Source: Zanthoxylum bungeanum (lineage: Eukaryota; Streptophyta; Magnoliopsida; Sapindales; Rutaceae). Taken from it: a DNA stretch of 64,000 nucleotides. The notes beneath the pieces are model-generated. The model saw nothing but the letters and a program-made list of their open reading frames with translations, had not been told where the DNA came from and made no database searches. The translations under genes and the position numbers were made by a program. The DNA lies in NCBI GenBank assembly GCA_019454045.1, contig SKCR01038161.1:115389-179388 (forward strand). Reading direction: 5' to 3'. Each line of letters opens with the position of its first letter. Positions within the stretch are counted from its first letter, which is position 1. Below are positions 10,936-22,500 of the stretch, piece after piece.

Positions 10936-11013
10936 TGGCTATTCCGTACTCCCAACTAGGCCCCCGAGCCTAGAACAGCATGCGTCGCCCCCAGATCATG
11001 TGTTCCCACAGTC

Positions 11014-11031
11014 TGGCGACTCCACTGGGGA
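11014..11031 (+). other. Primer binding site of Ogre-1 (probably tRNA-Arg)
   Basis: TGGCGACTCCACTGGGGA begins three bases after the LTR. It would pair with a tRNA 3' end reading TCCCCAGTGGAGTCGCCA, which fits a plant tRNA-Arg, as reported for Ogre elements; the tRNA identity is from memory. Confidence 0.75.
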
Positions 11032-12172
11032 TAGAGAATCGGCCCCAAAATAATGCCTTGTAATGTATAGATTTATATGCTATTAACCGTGTCTACAAAT
11101 GTGTGAAATGGGGGTTGTGATCAAAGGCCATTTGAGGCTAGGTATGGTTTGGTGTCTTCCTTCACTCACTACCTTTCTAGAAGGAAAAACTGTAAAGGCA
11201 CCTAAATAGCCATCTACTCGTAGCCTATTGTGATGGACTAATTTGGAGGACTCGTTGTTTATTCCTGACACCAGCGATAAGAGCCTAAGAGGCTTGGGTA
11301 TTTAAGTGAGCCTCGCTCCACCTTCCCTCTGGGGAATCTACAACGGGAAGTCCATTTGACAGTCAGTCACACACCATAGCTCATTGGCACGTACCTTAGT
11401 GTATAAAAAGGGTGTGCTCACTTGGTTGCTCGAACCTTTGATTGGGGAGACCTAGTTGTGGGCCATCCTTCGCCTATGAGAGCCTTTGTCCATACTCCCA
11501 CGAACCCATGTGTAGACCGGGTTGTATGGCCTATAACAAATATTTCTTTGTGCTTTATGACCATTATCATTTGGATGAATTGGACTCTTTGTCAAAAATG
11601 CGAACTTGCTGGGCCATTTAAACTGGGGCAGGTTCGTATCTTATGACAATTAGGCCCAAAGCTTCTGAAATGATGGTGGGCCACATGGTAGAAGCTATTA
11701 TTTTATGTTTATAATATCTTCCTTGTATGCTTATGTTTGGGAACATTGCTATTTGAATCCATCTAGGTCTTTTGTCATGAGATATGGGCTTGTTGGGCCA
11801 TTTAAACTGGGAAAAGAACATATCTTATGACGATTGGGCCAAAAGGCTTCTAAATAACAATGGGCCATTTTATGATTGTGTTCGGAATATTATCATTTGG
11901 ATTTAGTTGGGCTCTTTGCCATAAGACATGAACTCGTTGGGCCATTTAAACTGGGACGGGTTCACTCTTATGACAGTTGTCCCAAAAGCTTCTAAATTGA
12001 TAATAGGCCGATTTGTTTGAGAATTTTATTTGATGTAATATATGTTATATACTTCTTATGCACATCATGCATACATATACCTTGTTAACATCATTTGTGT
12101 CTTAAAAAAGACACCATAGATACCGTTTGGGTTAGGGAAGGAACCAGACTCACTAAAAGAACAGTTGGAAGC
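11032..12172 (+). repeat. Ogre-1 leader with three tandem repeats
   Basis: Non-coding leader. Three copies of a 145-185-bp unit around GGGCCATTTAAACTGGG (starts 11611, 11795, 11939), each followed by CTTATGAC and AAGCTTCT. One copy is in the partial leader at 62097. Short ORFs here are not conserved. Tandem repeats in untranslated regions are typical of Ogre elements. Confidence 0.8.
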
Positions 12173-13420
12173 ATGAGTGAATCAGATAATGAGGTGTCCC
12201 GAATGGATCAGTTAGAGAACGGTCTTGCAAAGATCACTGAATAGTTACAGGCATTGACTACTGTTGTGGCTGGTATAGCTGGGTCTCGTACTGAGGGAAG
12301 TTCAGAAAATGCAAGGCAGGAAGTGCCTCCGGTCAGATCGGGGGATGATGTCCCCATTTTTGAGGATGATATGGCAGAATATGCAGCGGGCAGAATATTG
12401 GGGTCTCAGGCAGAGAAATACAGAAACTCAGGGATCAGGTTGAATCCGTTACCCGCAAGATGAGGGGTAAGAATGAAGATTTGCTAGATTATGAGACAAT
12501 GACGTTTGAGGAGCAGTTGCCAGCGCAGTTTAAGATGCCGGATTTGGCTAAGTTCAATGGGAATGGGGATCAGAGGGTGCATCTCTGTCAGTATGTATCT
12601 GTTATGAGTTCAGTTGGCCTGTCTCAGCGCCAAGTACAAAAGATGTTCGGGATGTCGCTCGAAGGGGCACCCGTGGTATGGTACCATAGCCTTGACAAGC
12701 AGATTAAGGAGGACTGGAGGGAGCTAGCTGATGCTTTCTTAAAGCAATATGTCACGGACCTGGAGATTGATTTGTCACTCCGTGACTTGGAAAATATCAA
12801 GCAGAAGCCAGATGAGAGCTTCAAGGAGTATGTAGATCGCTGGAGAAGCCAACTACTGAAGATGCAGACTAGGCCCTTTGAGAAAGACCAAATCAAGATG
12901 ATCATCAAGGGCACAAAGCCCTCTATTTACAGTAAGTTGAGGAGGATGACCTCAATGATTGTAGACTTTCGGCAGTTGAGGGAGACTGTCATGGACATTG
13001 AAGAGGAGGAAGCAGAAAACAGAAGTTCTTTGGCCTAAATAGGAGGCATGTTGGAGGTATGTCGGGTACCAAGCCCGTTTCAGCGGAGGTGGCTGCTCCG
13101 GAACCGGAGGTTCTCTAACCTTGGGAGACCTTTGTCTAAGGTATTTGAGAAATTGAAGAGGCAGGGACTCCTAAAGCCTTTAGAAGCCAAACCTATCCCA
13201 AACCCACCACCACCACATTTCAATCTCAACCTTTACTGTTATTTCCATCAGCAGAAGGGCACGACACTGACAACTGTGCCCGACTGCGCCACGAGATCCA
13301 AGACCTCATTGACTCCAAAAAGATACCTGACCCCGAAACTGAACAACCAGACACAAACAGAAACCCCTTACCCAATTACCGAGCTGTACCCCCACTAATC
13401 TACATGATTAGTTCTGGCCT
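12173..13420 (+). pseudogene. gag: Ogre-1 gag, broken
   Basis: Likely start ATG at 12173 (MSESDNEVSRMD), in frame with the open piece 12254-12463 but interrupted by TAG at 12242. A frameshift near 12410 leads into the long open piece 12460-13038, which holds the capsid signature FNGNGDQRVHLCQYV and a retrotransposon-gag core ending near EEEEAENRSS. Around 13230-13300 the other frame reads CYFHQQKGHDTDNC, a C-x2-H...GH-x4-C zinc-knuckle-like box typical of Tat/Ogre, then HEIQDLID. At least three lesions. Confidence 0.85.
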
Positions 13421-13889
13421 TCCAGAAGACTATGTCCTAAAAACCTTCCACCCTGAAGCCTTTTGCCTTGGAATTTGGGACAGCAGCAGTGAGGGTGAAC
13501 CTGAGTTGGGGAAGAATTTCTGGCTTGACTTCTCTAGCAATGATGAAGAGAAGTAAAGGGAATGACACGCAGTGGGCGTTTTTATATGATGTGGCGGATA
13601 AGGGCAAAGAAACCTTGACTGATGGGAGAGAAATGCTTGAGAATTCAGAGAATATTGAAGGAGATGTAGTGCTGAGACAATTGAGGAAGACAAGGGCTCA
13701 AGTCAGCATATGGGAGTTATTGTGTGCATCTAAAGAGCATAGACGGGCCATGGTTGAGGCCTTGAGTAAAATTGTTGTGCCGGAGGATGCCAACCCTACA
13801 ATGTTTGTTGGGGCTGTTCAGAAAGAGGCATTACAGATTTCATTTTCCGAGGATGAACTTCCAACAGAGGGAGGAATCACAACAGGCCA
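13421..13889 (+). pseudogene. Ogre-1 Gag-to-protease linker
   Basis: Continuation of the polyprotein, read partly in the open piece 13468-13911 (MEFGTAAVRVNLSWG ... SISELLCAS-like near 13700, KEHRRAMVEALSKI). The family usually has a spacer of this kind between the zinc box and protease, with a WELL motif; here ISWELL appears as SIWELL near 13705. No enzyme motif of its own. Confidence 0.6.
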
Positions 13890-14350
13890 TTGTTCATCAG
13901 GGCTGAAGTAAGAGGCAAAAGGACTTCATGTGTAATGGTAGATGACGGTTCATCTATCAATGTATGCCCTTTCAAAAATTCTGACAAGGTTGGGTTTGAA
14001 GGCTACAGATTTGGACCCTTCCAACATGACCATCAAAGCATGATGATAGAAGCGCGTGTGAGGGTGTTGAGGGTACTTTGTGGCAATGGTCAAGGTAGGG
14101 CCGATTGAAGATGAGGTGAGTTTACTGTGCTTGATATTCCAGCTACATTTGCTTTATTGTTGGGGAGGCCATGGTTTCACAAGCTTGGGGGCGTGCCCTC
14201 CACTTTGCACCAGATGATTAAGTTCCCATTCGGGGGAGAGATTGTCACCATCAAAGCTGAAATAGACAATGCAGTCGCCGCCTTGGAAATACTACTTTCA
14301 CAAGGTTCCAAGTATCAGCAACTTTTGAGGAGTGGGTGGATCCCAAGGTA
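13890..14350 (+). pseudogene. Ogre-1 aspartic protease, broken
   Basis: The protease active-site block is VMVDDGSSINVCPF (about 13935-13975), matching the Tat/Ogre VDNGSSLNVCP; the Asn after the catalytic Asp is Asp here. After a frame change, FTVLDIPATFALLLGRPWF and LGGVPSTLHQMIKFPFGGE (about 14125-14240) give the diagnostic C-terminal part. The middle section (14000-14110) is poorly conserved. Confidence 0.85.
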
Positions 14351-14850
14351 GCCCGGATCATGGGGAAGTTGAAGTATGAGCCAGGAGAGGGCTCGAAACT
14401 GCCAGATTTCAAAGGCCAGACAACCAGAAGAGGTTTGGGGTACAAGTCTGATGATGAGAAGCCAAAGATCAAGAAGAAGGGCATGAAACTGATGGAGTAC
14501 TTTGTGAAGGTTTCGAGGTACCAAGGTGAGCCTGAACCAGTAGAGGTGAATGGGGTAGTGGTGCCCGGATTTGAGATCTTCCAGGACCTGTTGGGAGAGA
14601 AGCTGTTGGTTGAAGAGAAGAAGCAAGAAGGGTGAGAAATGGGAGGAGGAACTCATGAAGCTGGAGACATTGACCCTCAATGAGAAGAATGAACCTGAGA
14701 AAGACATTGTTGTAGAGGAGAAAATATCCGTAGATGATGAGGATGTTTACCTCCCAGATTATTTGAGTGTACTCCTTCTTTGCTAACAATAAAGGCAGTA
14801 TTTCTGCTTACTTGGCTGAGTCTTTCTTTTCCCATTACATGATCTAAGCA
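14336..14850 (+). pseudogene. Ogre-1 protease-RT linker
   Basis: Open piece 14336-14635 (VARIMGKLKYEPGEGSKLPD ... RRGLGYKSDDE) followed by an acidic, coiled-coil-like stretch (14571-14786). A Gly-rich GLGY motif between protease and RT is common in the Tat/Ogre lineage and can resemble a G-patch; I treat that as a possibility only. Family role of the linker is not established. Confidence 0.55.
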
Positions 14851-14869
14851 TATTTGATATCAACTCCAC

Positions 14870-15720
14870 CAAGACAAATGCCTTTAACCTTGCGACACCT
14901 GAGGATCCTAAGGAAATTTTGATTGCAAGTGAGGTTACTTCTGAGGAAAGAGAGAAAATAGAAGAAGTATTGATCAGGTATGCTAAAGTTTTTGCTTGTC
15001 CTATGAAGACATGCCCGGGGTAGATAGAAGCATTGCTCAACATTCTATTCCGACTTATCCGAACATGAGGCCGGTGAAATAGAAACTTCGATGAATGAGA
15101 CCATAATGGGCTGAGAAAGTTAGAGAAGAAGTCAAGAAACAAATTGATGTGGGTTTCCTAGAAGTGGTAAAATATCCTGAATGGTTAGCGAACATTGTGC
15201 CGGTACCGAATAAAGATGGAAAGGTCAGAATGTGTGTGGACTACAGAGACCTCAATAAGGCTTGTCCGAAAGACGACTTTCCTCTACCGCATATAGATGT
15301 ATTGGTTGATAGTGCAACTTTGTCGGCCATGTATTCATTTGTAGACGGGTTTTTCTGGGTACAATCAAGTTCTCATGGCAGAGGAAGATAAGCACAAGAC
15401 TGCCTTTGTCACCGAGTGGGGTACTTATTGTTATAAAGTGATGCCGTTTGGGCTCAAGAATGCAGGAGCTACTTATCAGAGAATGGATACTACCTTGTTC
15501 CATGACTTGATGCACAAAGAGATCAAAGTATATGTGGATGACATGATGGTGAAATCCGAGACAAGGGACGGGCATATTGAGGCACTTGAAAAGTTCCTTC
15601 AGAGGGTTGACAAGTACAATTTGAGATTGAACCCCAAGAAATGTGTGTTTGGGGGTAACGTCAGGGAAACTGCTGGGACATACAGTTGGAATGGGAGGAA
15701 TAGAAGTAGACTCTGAGAAG
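14870..15720 (+). pseudogene. Ogre-1 reverse transcriptase, broken
   Basis: The domain begins in degraded form near 14990 (CPEDMPG-like). Blocks: GFLEVVKYPEWLANIVPVPN and KVRMCVDYRDLNKACPKDDF (15150-15290), KHKTAFVTEWGTYCYKVMPF then GLKNAGATYQRM (15390-15490), and VYVDDMMVKSETRDGH with an intact catalytic YVDD at 15531-15542. A frameshift occurs near 15355 and another near 15650; stops sit near 15020-15080. This is the best-preserved domain of the element. Confidence 0.92.
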
Positions 15721-16330
15721 ATCAAAGCAATCACCGAGATGCCAACACCGAAGACAGAAAGAGAGGTCAGGGCGTTCCTTGGGAAGATTCAGTATATCAG
15801 TCGGTTCATTGCCAAGTTGACTTCAGTGTGTGAGCCTATCTTTAAGCTGTTGAGAAAAGACAAGCCAGTAAAATGGAATGAACAGTATCAGACAGCCTTC
15901 GACAGAAACAAAGAGTACTTGGTAAAGCCACCTGTATTGAAACCTCCGAGACTGGGCAGACCTTTGATATTGTATTTGGCTATAGAATCAGAAGCACTGG
16001 GGGCATGATGGGACGCGATGATGGTACAGGCAGATGAGACAGGGGTAGAACATGCGTTACTATCTGAGTAAGAAGATGCTCCCGTATGAGGCTCGATATC
16101 AGGAGGTTGAGAAGATCTGTCTTGCAGTGGTAGGGCTTCCAAAAAGTTGCGACATTACTTCCAGTCATACAAGATCCAGGTAGTGGCAAAGGAGAATCCT
16201 CTGAAATATCTCATTCGGTGCCTTCGCTAGTGGGAAAGTTGGGCAGATGGTTGGTATTGCTGACAGAGTTTGGCATTGAATATCTTACCTCCAAAGTGAT
16301 CAAAGGGCGAGCAGTAGCAGAGTTTCTGGC
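15700..16330 (+). pseudogene. Ogre-1 RT connection and gypsy-type RNase H, broken
   Basis: SEKIKAITEMPTPKTEREVR then AFLGKIQYISRFIAKL (15715-15810) is the RT-RNase H connection. The gypsy RNase H follows (KPPRLGRPLILYLAIE near 15950, YYLSKKMLPYEARYQEVEK near 16050). In Tat/Ogre elements this first RNase H has usually lost catalytic residues; here it is also frame-broken at about 16008 and 16140. Confidence 0.8.
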
Positions 16331-16390
16331 AATGCAACCTGTTGAGGGGGATCAGTATAAGTTTGAGTTCCAGATGAAGAAATCAGTGCT

Positions 16391-16800
16391 ATAGCAGTTC
16401 AGGGATGGAAAATCTATTTCGACGGAGCAGTTAATTACAAGGAGCCGGAATTGGAATTGTGATAGTGACCCCGAGGGAGAAACTTTGCCCATGGCCAAGA
16501 GGTTAACATTCAGAGTAACAAACAACATGGCTGAATATGAAGCCTGTGCTTTTGGGTTGACTACATTGATAGCTTTGAAAGCCGAAAGTGTTGAGGTCTA
16601 CGGAGATTCGATGCTGGTAATCCGTCAGTTGCAAGGAGAATGGGAATTGAAAGAGGAACGATTGAAGCCCTATCTTTTCCACCTCAGAGAGTTGGCCCAG
16701 GACATCCCCAATTGTAAGTTTCAGCACTTGCCGCGAGAAGAGAATCAGATGGCAGATGCACTGGCCACACTTGCAGCTACTTGGGAAAATCCAGAGAAGT
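16391..16800 (+). pseudogene. Ogre-1 second (archaeal-type) RNase H
   Basis: All four catalytic acidic positions can be seen: WKIYFDGAVN (about 16406), NNMAEYEACAFGL (about 16525), VYGDSMLVIRQLQGEW (about 16600) and HLPREENQMADALATLA (about 16725). A frameshift lies near 16440 and the rest is open in 16485-17075. A second RNase H of this type after the gypsy one is a hallmark of the Tat/Ogre lineage and is thought to take over RNase H activity. Confidence 0.88.
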
Positions 16801-18129
16801 TAGTGATGAGACCATTGGTATTGACTACAGCAAACAGGCCGATTTATGAGACAGAGAAAGTTCTAGAAGTGGAAATTGACGACGGTAAGCCTTGGTACCA
16901 TGACATTCAGAGGTATCTAGAGCACGGGGAATTCCCAAAAGGGGCAGACAGAAAAGACAGATTGGCCATTCAGAAATTGGCCTCTCAATATATGATCTTG
17001 AAAGGAGAACTGTACAAAAGGCAAGCAAACGGCATTCAGTTGAAATTTTTGAGAAAGAAGAAGCTCAAAAAGTGATGGAAGAGGTACATGCCGGGGTATG
17101 TGGTCCGCACATGAATGGGTTGAACTTGTCCCGCAAGATAGTGAGATAGGGGTTTTATTGGTCGACTATGGAGACAGACTGCGCAAGGATGGAAAAGCAC
17201 TGTCACCACTGTCAGATACATGGCAATCTGAGTCATCTGCCACATACAGAGTTGCACGGGCTGTCAGAGCCATGGCCGTTCTCAGCATGGGGGATTGACA
17301 TGATCGGGGAAATTCGACCGAATGCATCTAATGGGCATCGCTTCATAGTAGTAGCAGTGGATTATTTCTCAAAGGGTTAGAAGCTGAGTCGTTCCGGAAC
17401 GTTACAGCAAAATAGATGGCCAAGTTCATAGCACGGAACCTCATTTGTCGGTAGTATGCCGCACCACGTGGTCACGGACAATGGGGTACAGTTTCAAGGA
17501 GAGACAAAGGCAATGCTACAAAGGTACGGGATAGGCCATCATAAGTCATCACCTTACAGGCCACAAGCGAATGGGGCAATTGAGGTAGCCAACAAGACTG
17601 TAAAGACAATTCTGGCTAAGATGACAGAGAACTGCAGGGATTGGGCTGAGAGACTACCGTATGCCTTGTGGGGGTACATAACGTCAGTCAGAACAGCAAC
17701 GGGTGCAACACCTTACTCTTTAGTGTACGGGATGGAAGCGGTACTGCGGTGGAAATGGAAATACAGTCTATGAGGGTATTAGCAGAGACAGAGGTACCTG
17801 AGTCAGAATGGGCCGCACAGAGATTGATCAGTTAGCACTTTTGGACGAGAAAAGGATAAGAGCCTTACATCACATGCAGTTATATCAGAAGAGACTCCCC
17901 GGGCCTTCAACAAGAAAGTACGTCCACAAAGATCAGAAAGGGTGATTTGGTACTTAAGCAGTCGAGGCCGTCGACGACAGATCCGAGAGGGAAATTCAGG
18001 TCGAACTGGGAAGGACCTTACATCGTTCAGAAAGTCATTGGAAATGGAGCAGTGAAGTTGTCAGAGCTCGAGGGAAATGAATTCACAGAACCAATCAATG
18101 TTGACAGGTTGAAGTTGTACTTTTCTTGA
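16801..18129 (+). pseudogene. Ogre-1 integrase, broken
   Basis: The N-terminal linker and zinc region run from the open piece ending 17075 to MEKHCHHCQIHGNLSH (about 17190-17240). The core has WGIDMIGEIRPNASNGHRF with the first Asp (17290), VTDNGVQFQGE with the second Asp (17470) and YRPQANGAIEVANKTVK with the Glu (17560), so D,D,E are present but in different frames. The C-terminus GKFRSNWEGPYIVQKVIGNG ... VDRLKLYFS ends at 18129 with TGA. Frameshifts lie near 17080, 17160, 17380 and 17770. Confidence 0.88.
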
Positions 18130-18577
18130 GAAGACTTGATCGCCAGTGGAAGACCTAACCCAACGGAATAAGAAAACTCCTGCATACATGCATACACGTA
18201 ACCTATATTGCATATTTTGTGTGTTTGTTCTGTTTTGTGTAAACAGATGTTGAAGACGGAAAAGAGCGAGCAGTAAGCCTCACATCATATCAGCTTGGGG
18301 CGAGGCCCATATCGGCTGAGGAGCGAGGCTCCACATTGTACCAGTTTGGGGGCGAAGCCCATATCGGCTGAGGAGCGAGGCTCCACATCACATCATTTTG
18401 CAGGCGAGGCCCACATCATCAGCAGTATCGAGATGCGTCTCAGGATCGAGGTCCACTGCAGTATCAGCTCAGCTCGAGACAGCTAGCTAGCCAGGTAAGT
18501 AAAAAACTGCATTGCATAGACTTTGATAGGACTGTCACTGTCACACACTGCACAAGCCCCATCAAAGTGGGGGCGAC
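18130..18577 (+). repeat. Ogre-1 3' UTR tandem repeats and polypurine tract
   Basis: Two full and one partial 51-bp repeats at about 18291-18420 (CCCATATCGGCTGAGGAGCG, then AGGCTCCACAT). Each unit holds TTGGGGGCGA or a near match, resembling the polypurine tract AAAGTGGGGGCGAC at 18564-18577, which directly precedes the 3' LTR. Short ORFs (18295-18486) follow the repeat and are not gene-like. Confidence 0.82.
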
Positions 18578-21372
18578 TGTAGGCATTGCATTTTTGCATG
18601 TGAAACCCGATGATGAGTCTCATTTGGAGGCACTACCTTTTGAGTCACGGAAGCCGCGGGAAACGGATATCGGAAGGGGAAATTCAGAATAAACAAGGTT
18701 CACCGTTTTCGTTCGTGCTGCGTTCGTGTATGCGTTCGAACGGCAAACAGATTACGGGCGTTCGTGTCGCGTTCGAGGAAGCGTTCGAACGGTATCGGTA
18801 ATTCTGGTTTTACTGCTAGCCTCACACCCCAGCCCATTTAGCTCCCCAAAGCCCATAAAACACATCTCAATTTAATTAAATTAAACATTAAACATTAAAT
18901 AAAATATTTAAACCATTTACCAATTAAATAAAACAAAAAATATAATCATACCTAATAAAGATAAATCAATATATTAACTTCCTAACTAAACAAATCACAT
19001 ACTAAATTAAAAAGAAGATATGCCTAATTAAAATCAATCCTAACCAATTAAAACCAATCAAATATTTGACTTCCTAATCTAATAAGACATCTACCAATTT
19101 AAAATAATTGACTTCCTAATTTAAAATATTTTATCCCCCCTCAATCTTGTGTATACCATTCTTAGGACTCCTAATTTGGAAACTAGATCTCTCTTCCTTG
19201 TGAGACAAGGGCAAACCCTAGCTCTCTTCTATATAAACATGCATTAACCTAGCCACACAATCTCTCCACTCTCTCTAATACACGCCCAAGACATCAAGAC
19301 ACTCTCCATATCACACGTGAACTACAAGCCACAAACCCTAGGAGATACCAACCTCACGGCCAAGAACTAGAAGCAAAGACAAAGCTTTTCTCTTCATCTA
19401 TTCTCCTTTGGCCGTGAACACCACAAGCAACAATCCCCCATAGCCGAATCCAAAACACCTACAACCACCATAGCCGAATCCAAAACAAACCAAACTCACC
19501 ATTAGCCGAATCCAGAACACCAAAATCCTTCAAAGTCGAGACCACCACAAGCAATAATCCTCCTTAGCCGAATCAAAACACTCACATCCTTCACCGAGAA
19601 CACATCCCCCCATACAACCCTTACAACCACTGAAACACCCATTAATAAACACTCAAAACCAGCCCCATAAACGCCTATACACCACCAAAAATAACCACCA
19701 AAACAGAAGCCACATTCACGCCTACACAGCAGCCCCTGCACCCCCCTAAAACACGCCTAAACAGCCCCTGAATCACCTTAAAACAGCAGCCCAAATCCTT
19801 AAAAAATAGTGAACAAAAACTGCACTTTTAATCCTTAAAAACAGTGAACAAACTACACTTTTAATCCTTAAACAATCACAAAAAAAACTGCACTTAAACC
19901 TTTAAAAAAACACGCATAGCAGTCCACTAAAACAGAAGAACAAGACCTGAAACAGTGAGCAGAAGACACGTCAAAAACAGCAGCAAAATGAAGCCGAAAC
20001 AGAAGAACATGACCTGAAACAGTGAGCAGAAGACACGTCAAAAACAGCAGCAAAACGACGCCAAAATAGTGGGAAAAATAGTGGAACAGCGAGCCGGAAA
20101 AGTAAGGAGCTTTCATCCCTTCCGATCTCCGCGAAACGCAAGTCCGATGACAACTAAAAAGGTTAGACCTGAGGGTATTTTTCACACTTATTTCTATTTA
20201 ATTTCTGGTCATTTACTTTGATTATATTTTCTGTATTTGTGGCATTTGTTGTGTATATGATGTTTGTTTTGGATTTTGGATGAATGGAAGTGTCGTATCT
20301 TGTGGTATATAGGATGGAAACCGGGACATAAATTTCATAGCCGATTCCGAATGGACGGTAATATGATCTGTACTCGGGACACAACTCCACGTACCGCTTG
20401 AGTAAACGTGAGCATTCTGTTTCATTTCCGTTCGAACGCATTCACAAACGCCATACGAACGTGAGCATTCTGTTTCATTTTCGTTCGAACGCGTTTACGA
20501 ACGCTACTCGAATGAGAACCTTCTGTTTACCGTTCGAACGCGTCTACGAACGCTGCACGAACGCACACGGTAAACAGATCCTCTTCTATCACACATAACA
20601 TGCTTAATGGAAAATTGGTAGTAATTATATGGATATAGACGCATGTTGCATTTCTCTCATTCTTTGCATTTCTCTTCTTCTCGGTATCCCTTTCTTTCAC
20701 TCATGATAGTTGCATTCTTGGGCATCATTATGGCATGTTCCTCTTTAATGTAAAATTGCATCTTTGATTGTTCATCTTTGGCATACTTTCTTTCTTCATC
20801 TTCTCAAGTTATGTGTTTGTATTGATTTTGTTTATAATGCGGTTATTTTGACCATATTTTATATGCTTCTTTACATAGTGCGCATATAACATTATTTGTC
20901 GTCATTTTGATTTTCTTTATATTACATGCAAATATTACCATGAATATTTGTGTTTATGTCTACATGAATGATTGAATTCTTGAGACGTTATGTGCTTGTT
21001 GTTGCAAAAGCCTACCTTTAAGCATGTGAACTCAGCAATATGACTTGATTTCATGCATGTTAGATGTAAACTTTACTTTTAAGCATGTGAACTTAGGATT
21101 GTGGTGCACTTGGAAATATATGTCATAGGCTTGGTTGGATTATTGTATAAATCTTTACATTACAAGTGGCATAAGTAAGGGACCATTCCGAACCCAATGG
21201 TTTGAGGTCTTCCCTTACGAGGGGTGAGTGCGGCCTTAAATCTTTGTCCCGGTTCACACCGGGTGGCGACTTCCTTATTCTCCGGTTTAGTCCTCTGTTG
21301 GCTATTTCGTACTCCCAAATAGGCCCCCGAGCCTAGAACAGCATGCGTCGCCCCAGATCCTGTGTTCCCACA
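18578..21372 (+). repeat. Ogre-1 3' LTR (2795 bp)
   Basis: Nearly identical to 7719-11010 but lacking about 500 bp: after TTGAGTAAACG (20397-20408) it jumps to the sequence that in the 5' LTR follows ATACGAACG (about 10059). AACG is shared at the join, pointing to deletion between short repeats. It ends GTTCCCACA before CTTAC. It keeps the 42-bp inverted repeat pair (18710-18751 and 20522-20563) and the conserved U5 block (21170-21300). Confidence 0.93.
19229..19238 (+). promoter_or_regulatory. TATA box of the Ogre-1 3' LTR
   Basis: CTATATAAAC, identical to the copy at 8365. It could drive read-out transcription into the flanking CRM-1 sequence, but no evidence of activity can be read from sequence. 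Confidence 0.6.
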
Positions 21373-21377
21373 CTTAC

Positions 21378-22500
21378 CTTAGCCCTTCAAATGCTTCAAT
21401 GATTCATGATCTGTATGGATCACAAACTCTCGAGGTCACTAATAATGCTGCCAAGTCTCAAGGACTCTCACTAGCGCATACAATTCCTTGTCATATGTGG
21501 GATACCTCAAAACTACTCCATTCAGCTTCTCATTAAAGTAAGCTATCAGTCGCTTTTCTTACATAAGAACTGCTCCAATGCCTATCCCGGATGCCTCATA
21601 CTTAATCTCAAATGTCTTTCAAAGTTGGGTAGCGCAAAACGGATATACTGCACAACTTCATTTTAAGATCCAGGAATGCACGCTCATACTCTTCTCCCCA
21701 TTTGAAGCCAATAGTTTTCTTCACTTCTTTAGTTAGTAGTGCTGCAATACTACTGAAGTCTCTAACAAACCCGTGACAGAAGCTTGCAAATCCATGGAAG
21801 CTTCTGACTTCTATCACAGTTATCGGTGTAGGCCAATCTTGAATTGCCTTTACCTTCTCTACATCAACTTCGATGCCATCTATACTTACAAAAAAACCAA
21901 GGAAAACAATCTTATCCATACAAAAAGTGTACTTTCCAAAGTTAGCATACAATTTTTCCTGCCTCAACACTTCAAGAACATGCTTCAAATGTGTAACATG
22001 TTCATCTAATGTTTTACTGTAAACTAAGATGTCATAAAAATAAACTACAACAAACTTACCTATAAATGCATGTATAACATGATTCATCAATCTTATAAAT
22101 GTGCTAGGTGCACTTGTAAGACCAAATGGCATAACTAACCGTTCATACAAGCCATACTTGGTCTTAAATGCAGTTTTCCACTCATCTCTCTCTCTCATAC
22201 GAATTTGATGGTATCCATTCTTCAAATCAATCTTACTAAGAACTTTGGAACCATGTAACTCATCCAACATGTCATCTAGTCTAGGAATAGGGTGATGATA
22301 CTTTACCATTATATTGTTGATCACTCGAAAATTAACGCACATACGCCACAACCCATCTTTCTTATGAACTAGAAGAACTGGTACCACACAGGGACTCATA
22401 CTTTCTCTGACATACCATTTCTCCATCAACTCCCTCACTTGCCTCAGAATTTCCTTCGTTTTCTCGAGATTGCTTTAGTAGGCTGGTCTATTGGGAATGA
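21378..22500 (-). pseudogene. CRM-1 reverse transcriptase and N-terminal RNase H
   Basis: Minus strand. The open piece 22438-21608 covers most of RT in one frame (276 codons): VHKKDGLWRMCVNFRVIN, SKIDLKNGYHQIRM, YGLYERLVMPFGLTSAPSTF and LGFFVSIDGIEVDVEKVKAI. The catalytic box reads VVYFYDILVYS at 22031-22042, where the family has YFDD, so the first of the two catalytic Asp is Tyr and the enzyme would be dead. RNase H begins below 21607 ([16 protein letters not shown], about 21520-21440) and is interrupted at 21377 by Ogre-1; its end is at 7591-7718. Confidence 0.92.

Larger units (their letters stand above)
7719..11010 (+). repeat. Ogre-1 5' LTR (3292 bp)
   Basis: Begins TGTAGGCATTGC and ends GTTCCCACA just before the primer site. 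The first 1 kb is AT-rich with a TATA box at 8365. The 8400-9300 part is a C/A-rich stretch with many simple CCGAATCCAAAAC-like repeats and no genuine gene. The 9570-10220 part holds tandem and inverted repeats, and 10800-10930 a block conserved in all four Ogre-type LTRs of the window. Confidence 0.93.
7719..21372 (+). mobile_element. Ogre-1: Tat/Ogre-like Ty3/gypsy retrotransposon, 13,654 bp
   Basis: Full-length structure: 5' LTR 7719-11010, primer site 11014, leader with tandem repeats, gag, protease, RT, two RNase H domains, integrase, 3' UTR repeats, polypurine tract and 3' LTR 18578-21372, flanked by CTTAC. The tRNA-Arg-type primer site, the PR segment LLGRPWFHKLGGVPSTLHQ, the second archaeal-type RNase H and the leader repeats fit the Tat/Ogre branch. 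No extra ORF before gag is seen, unlike full Ogre elements. The two LTRs are nearly identical except for one 0.5-kb gap, so insertion was recent, yet gag-pol carries many stops and shifts. Confidence 0.92.

Noticed and set aside
12173..18129. Ogre-1 as an active element
   Set aside because: YVDD and the D,D,E residues can be read, but gag, PR, RT and integrase are spread over several frames with internal stops.
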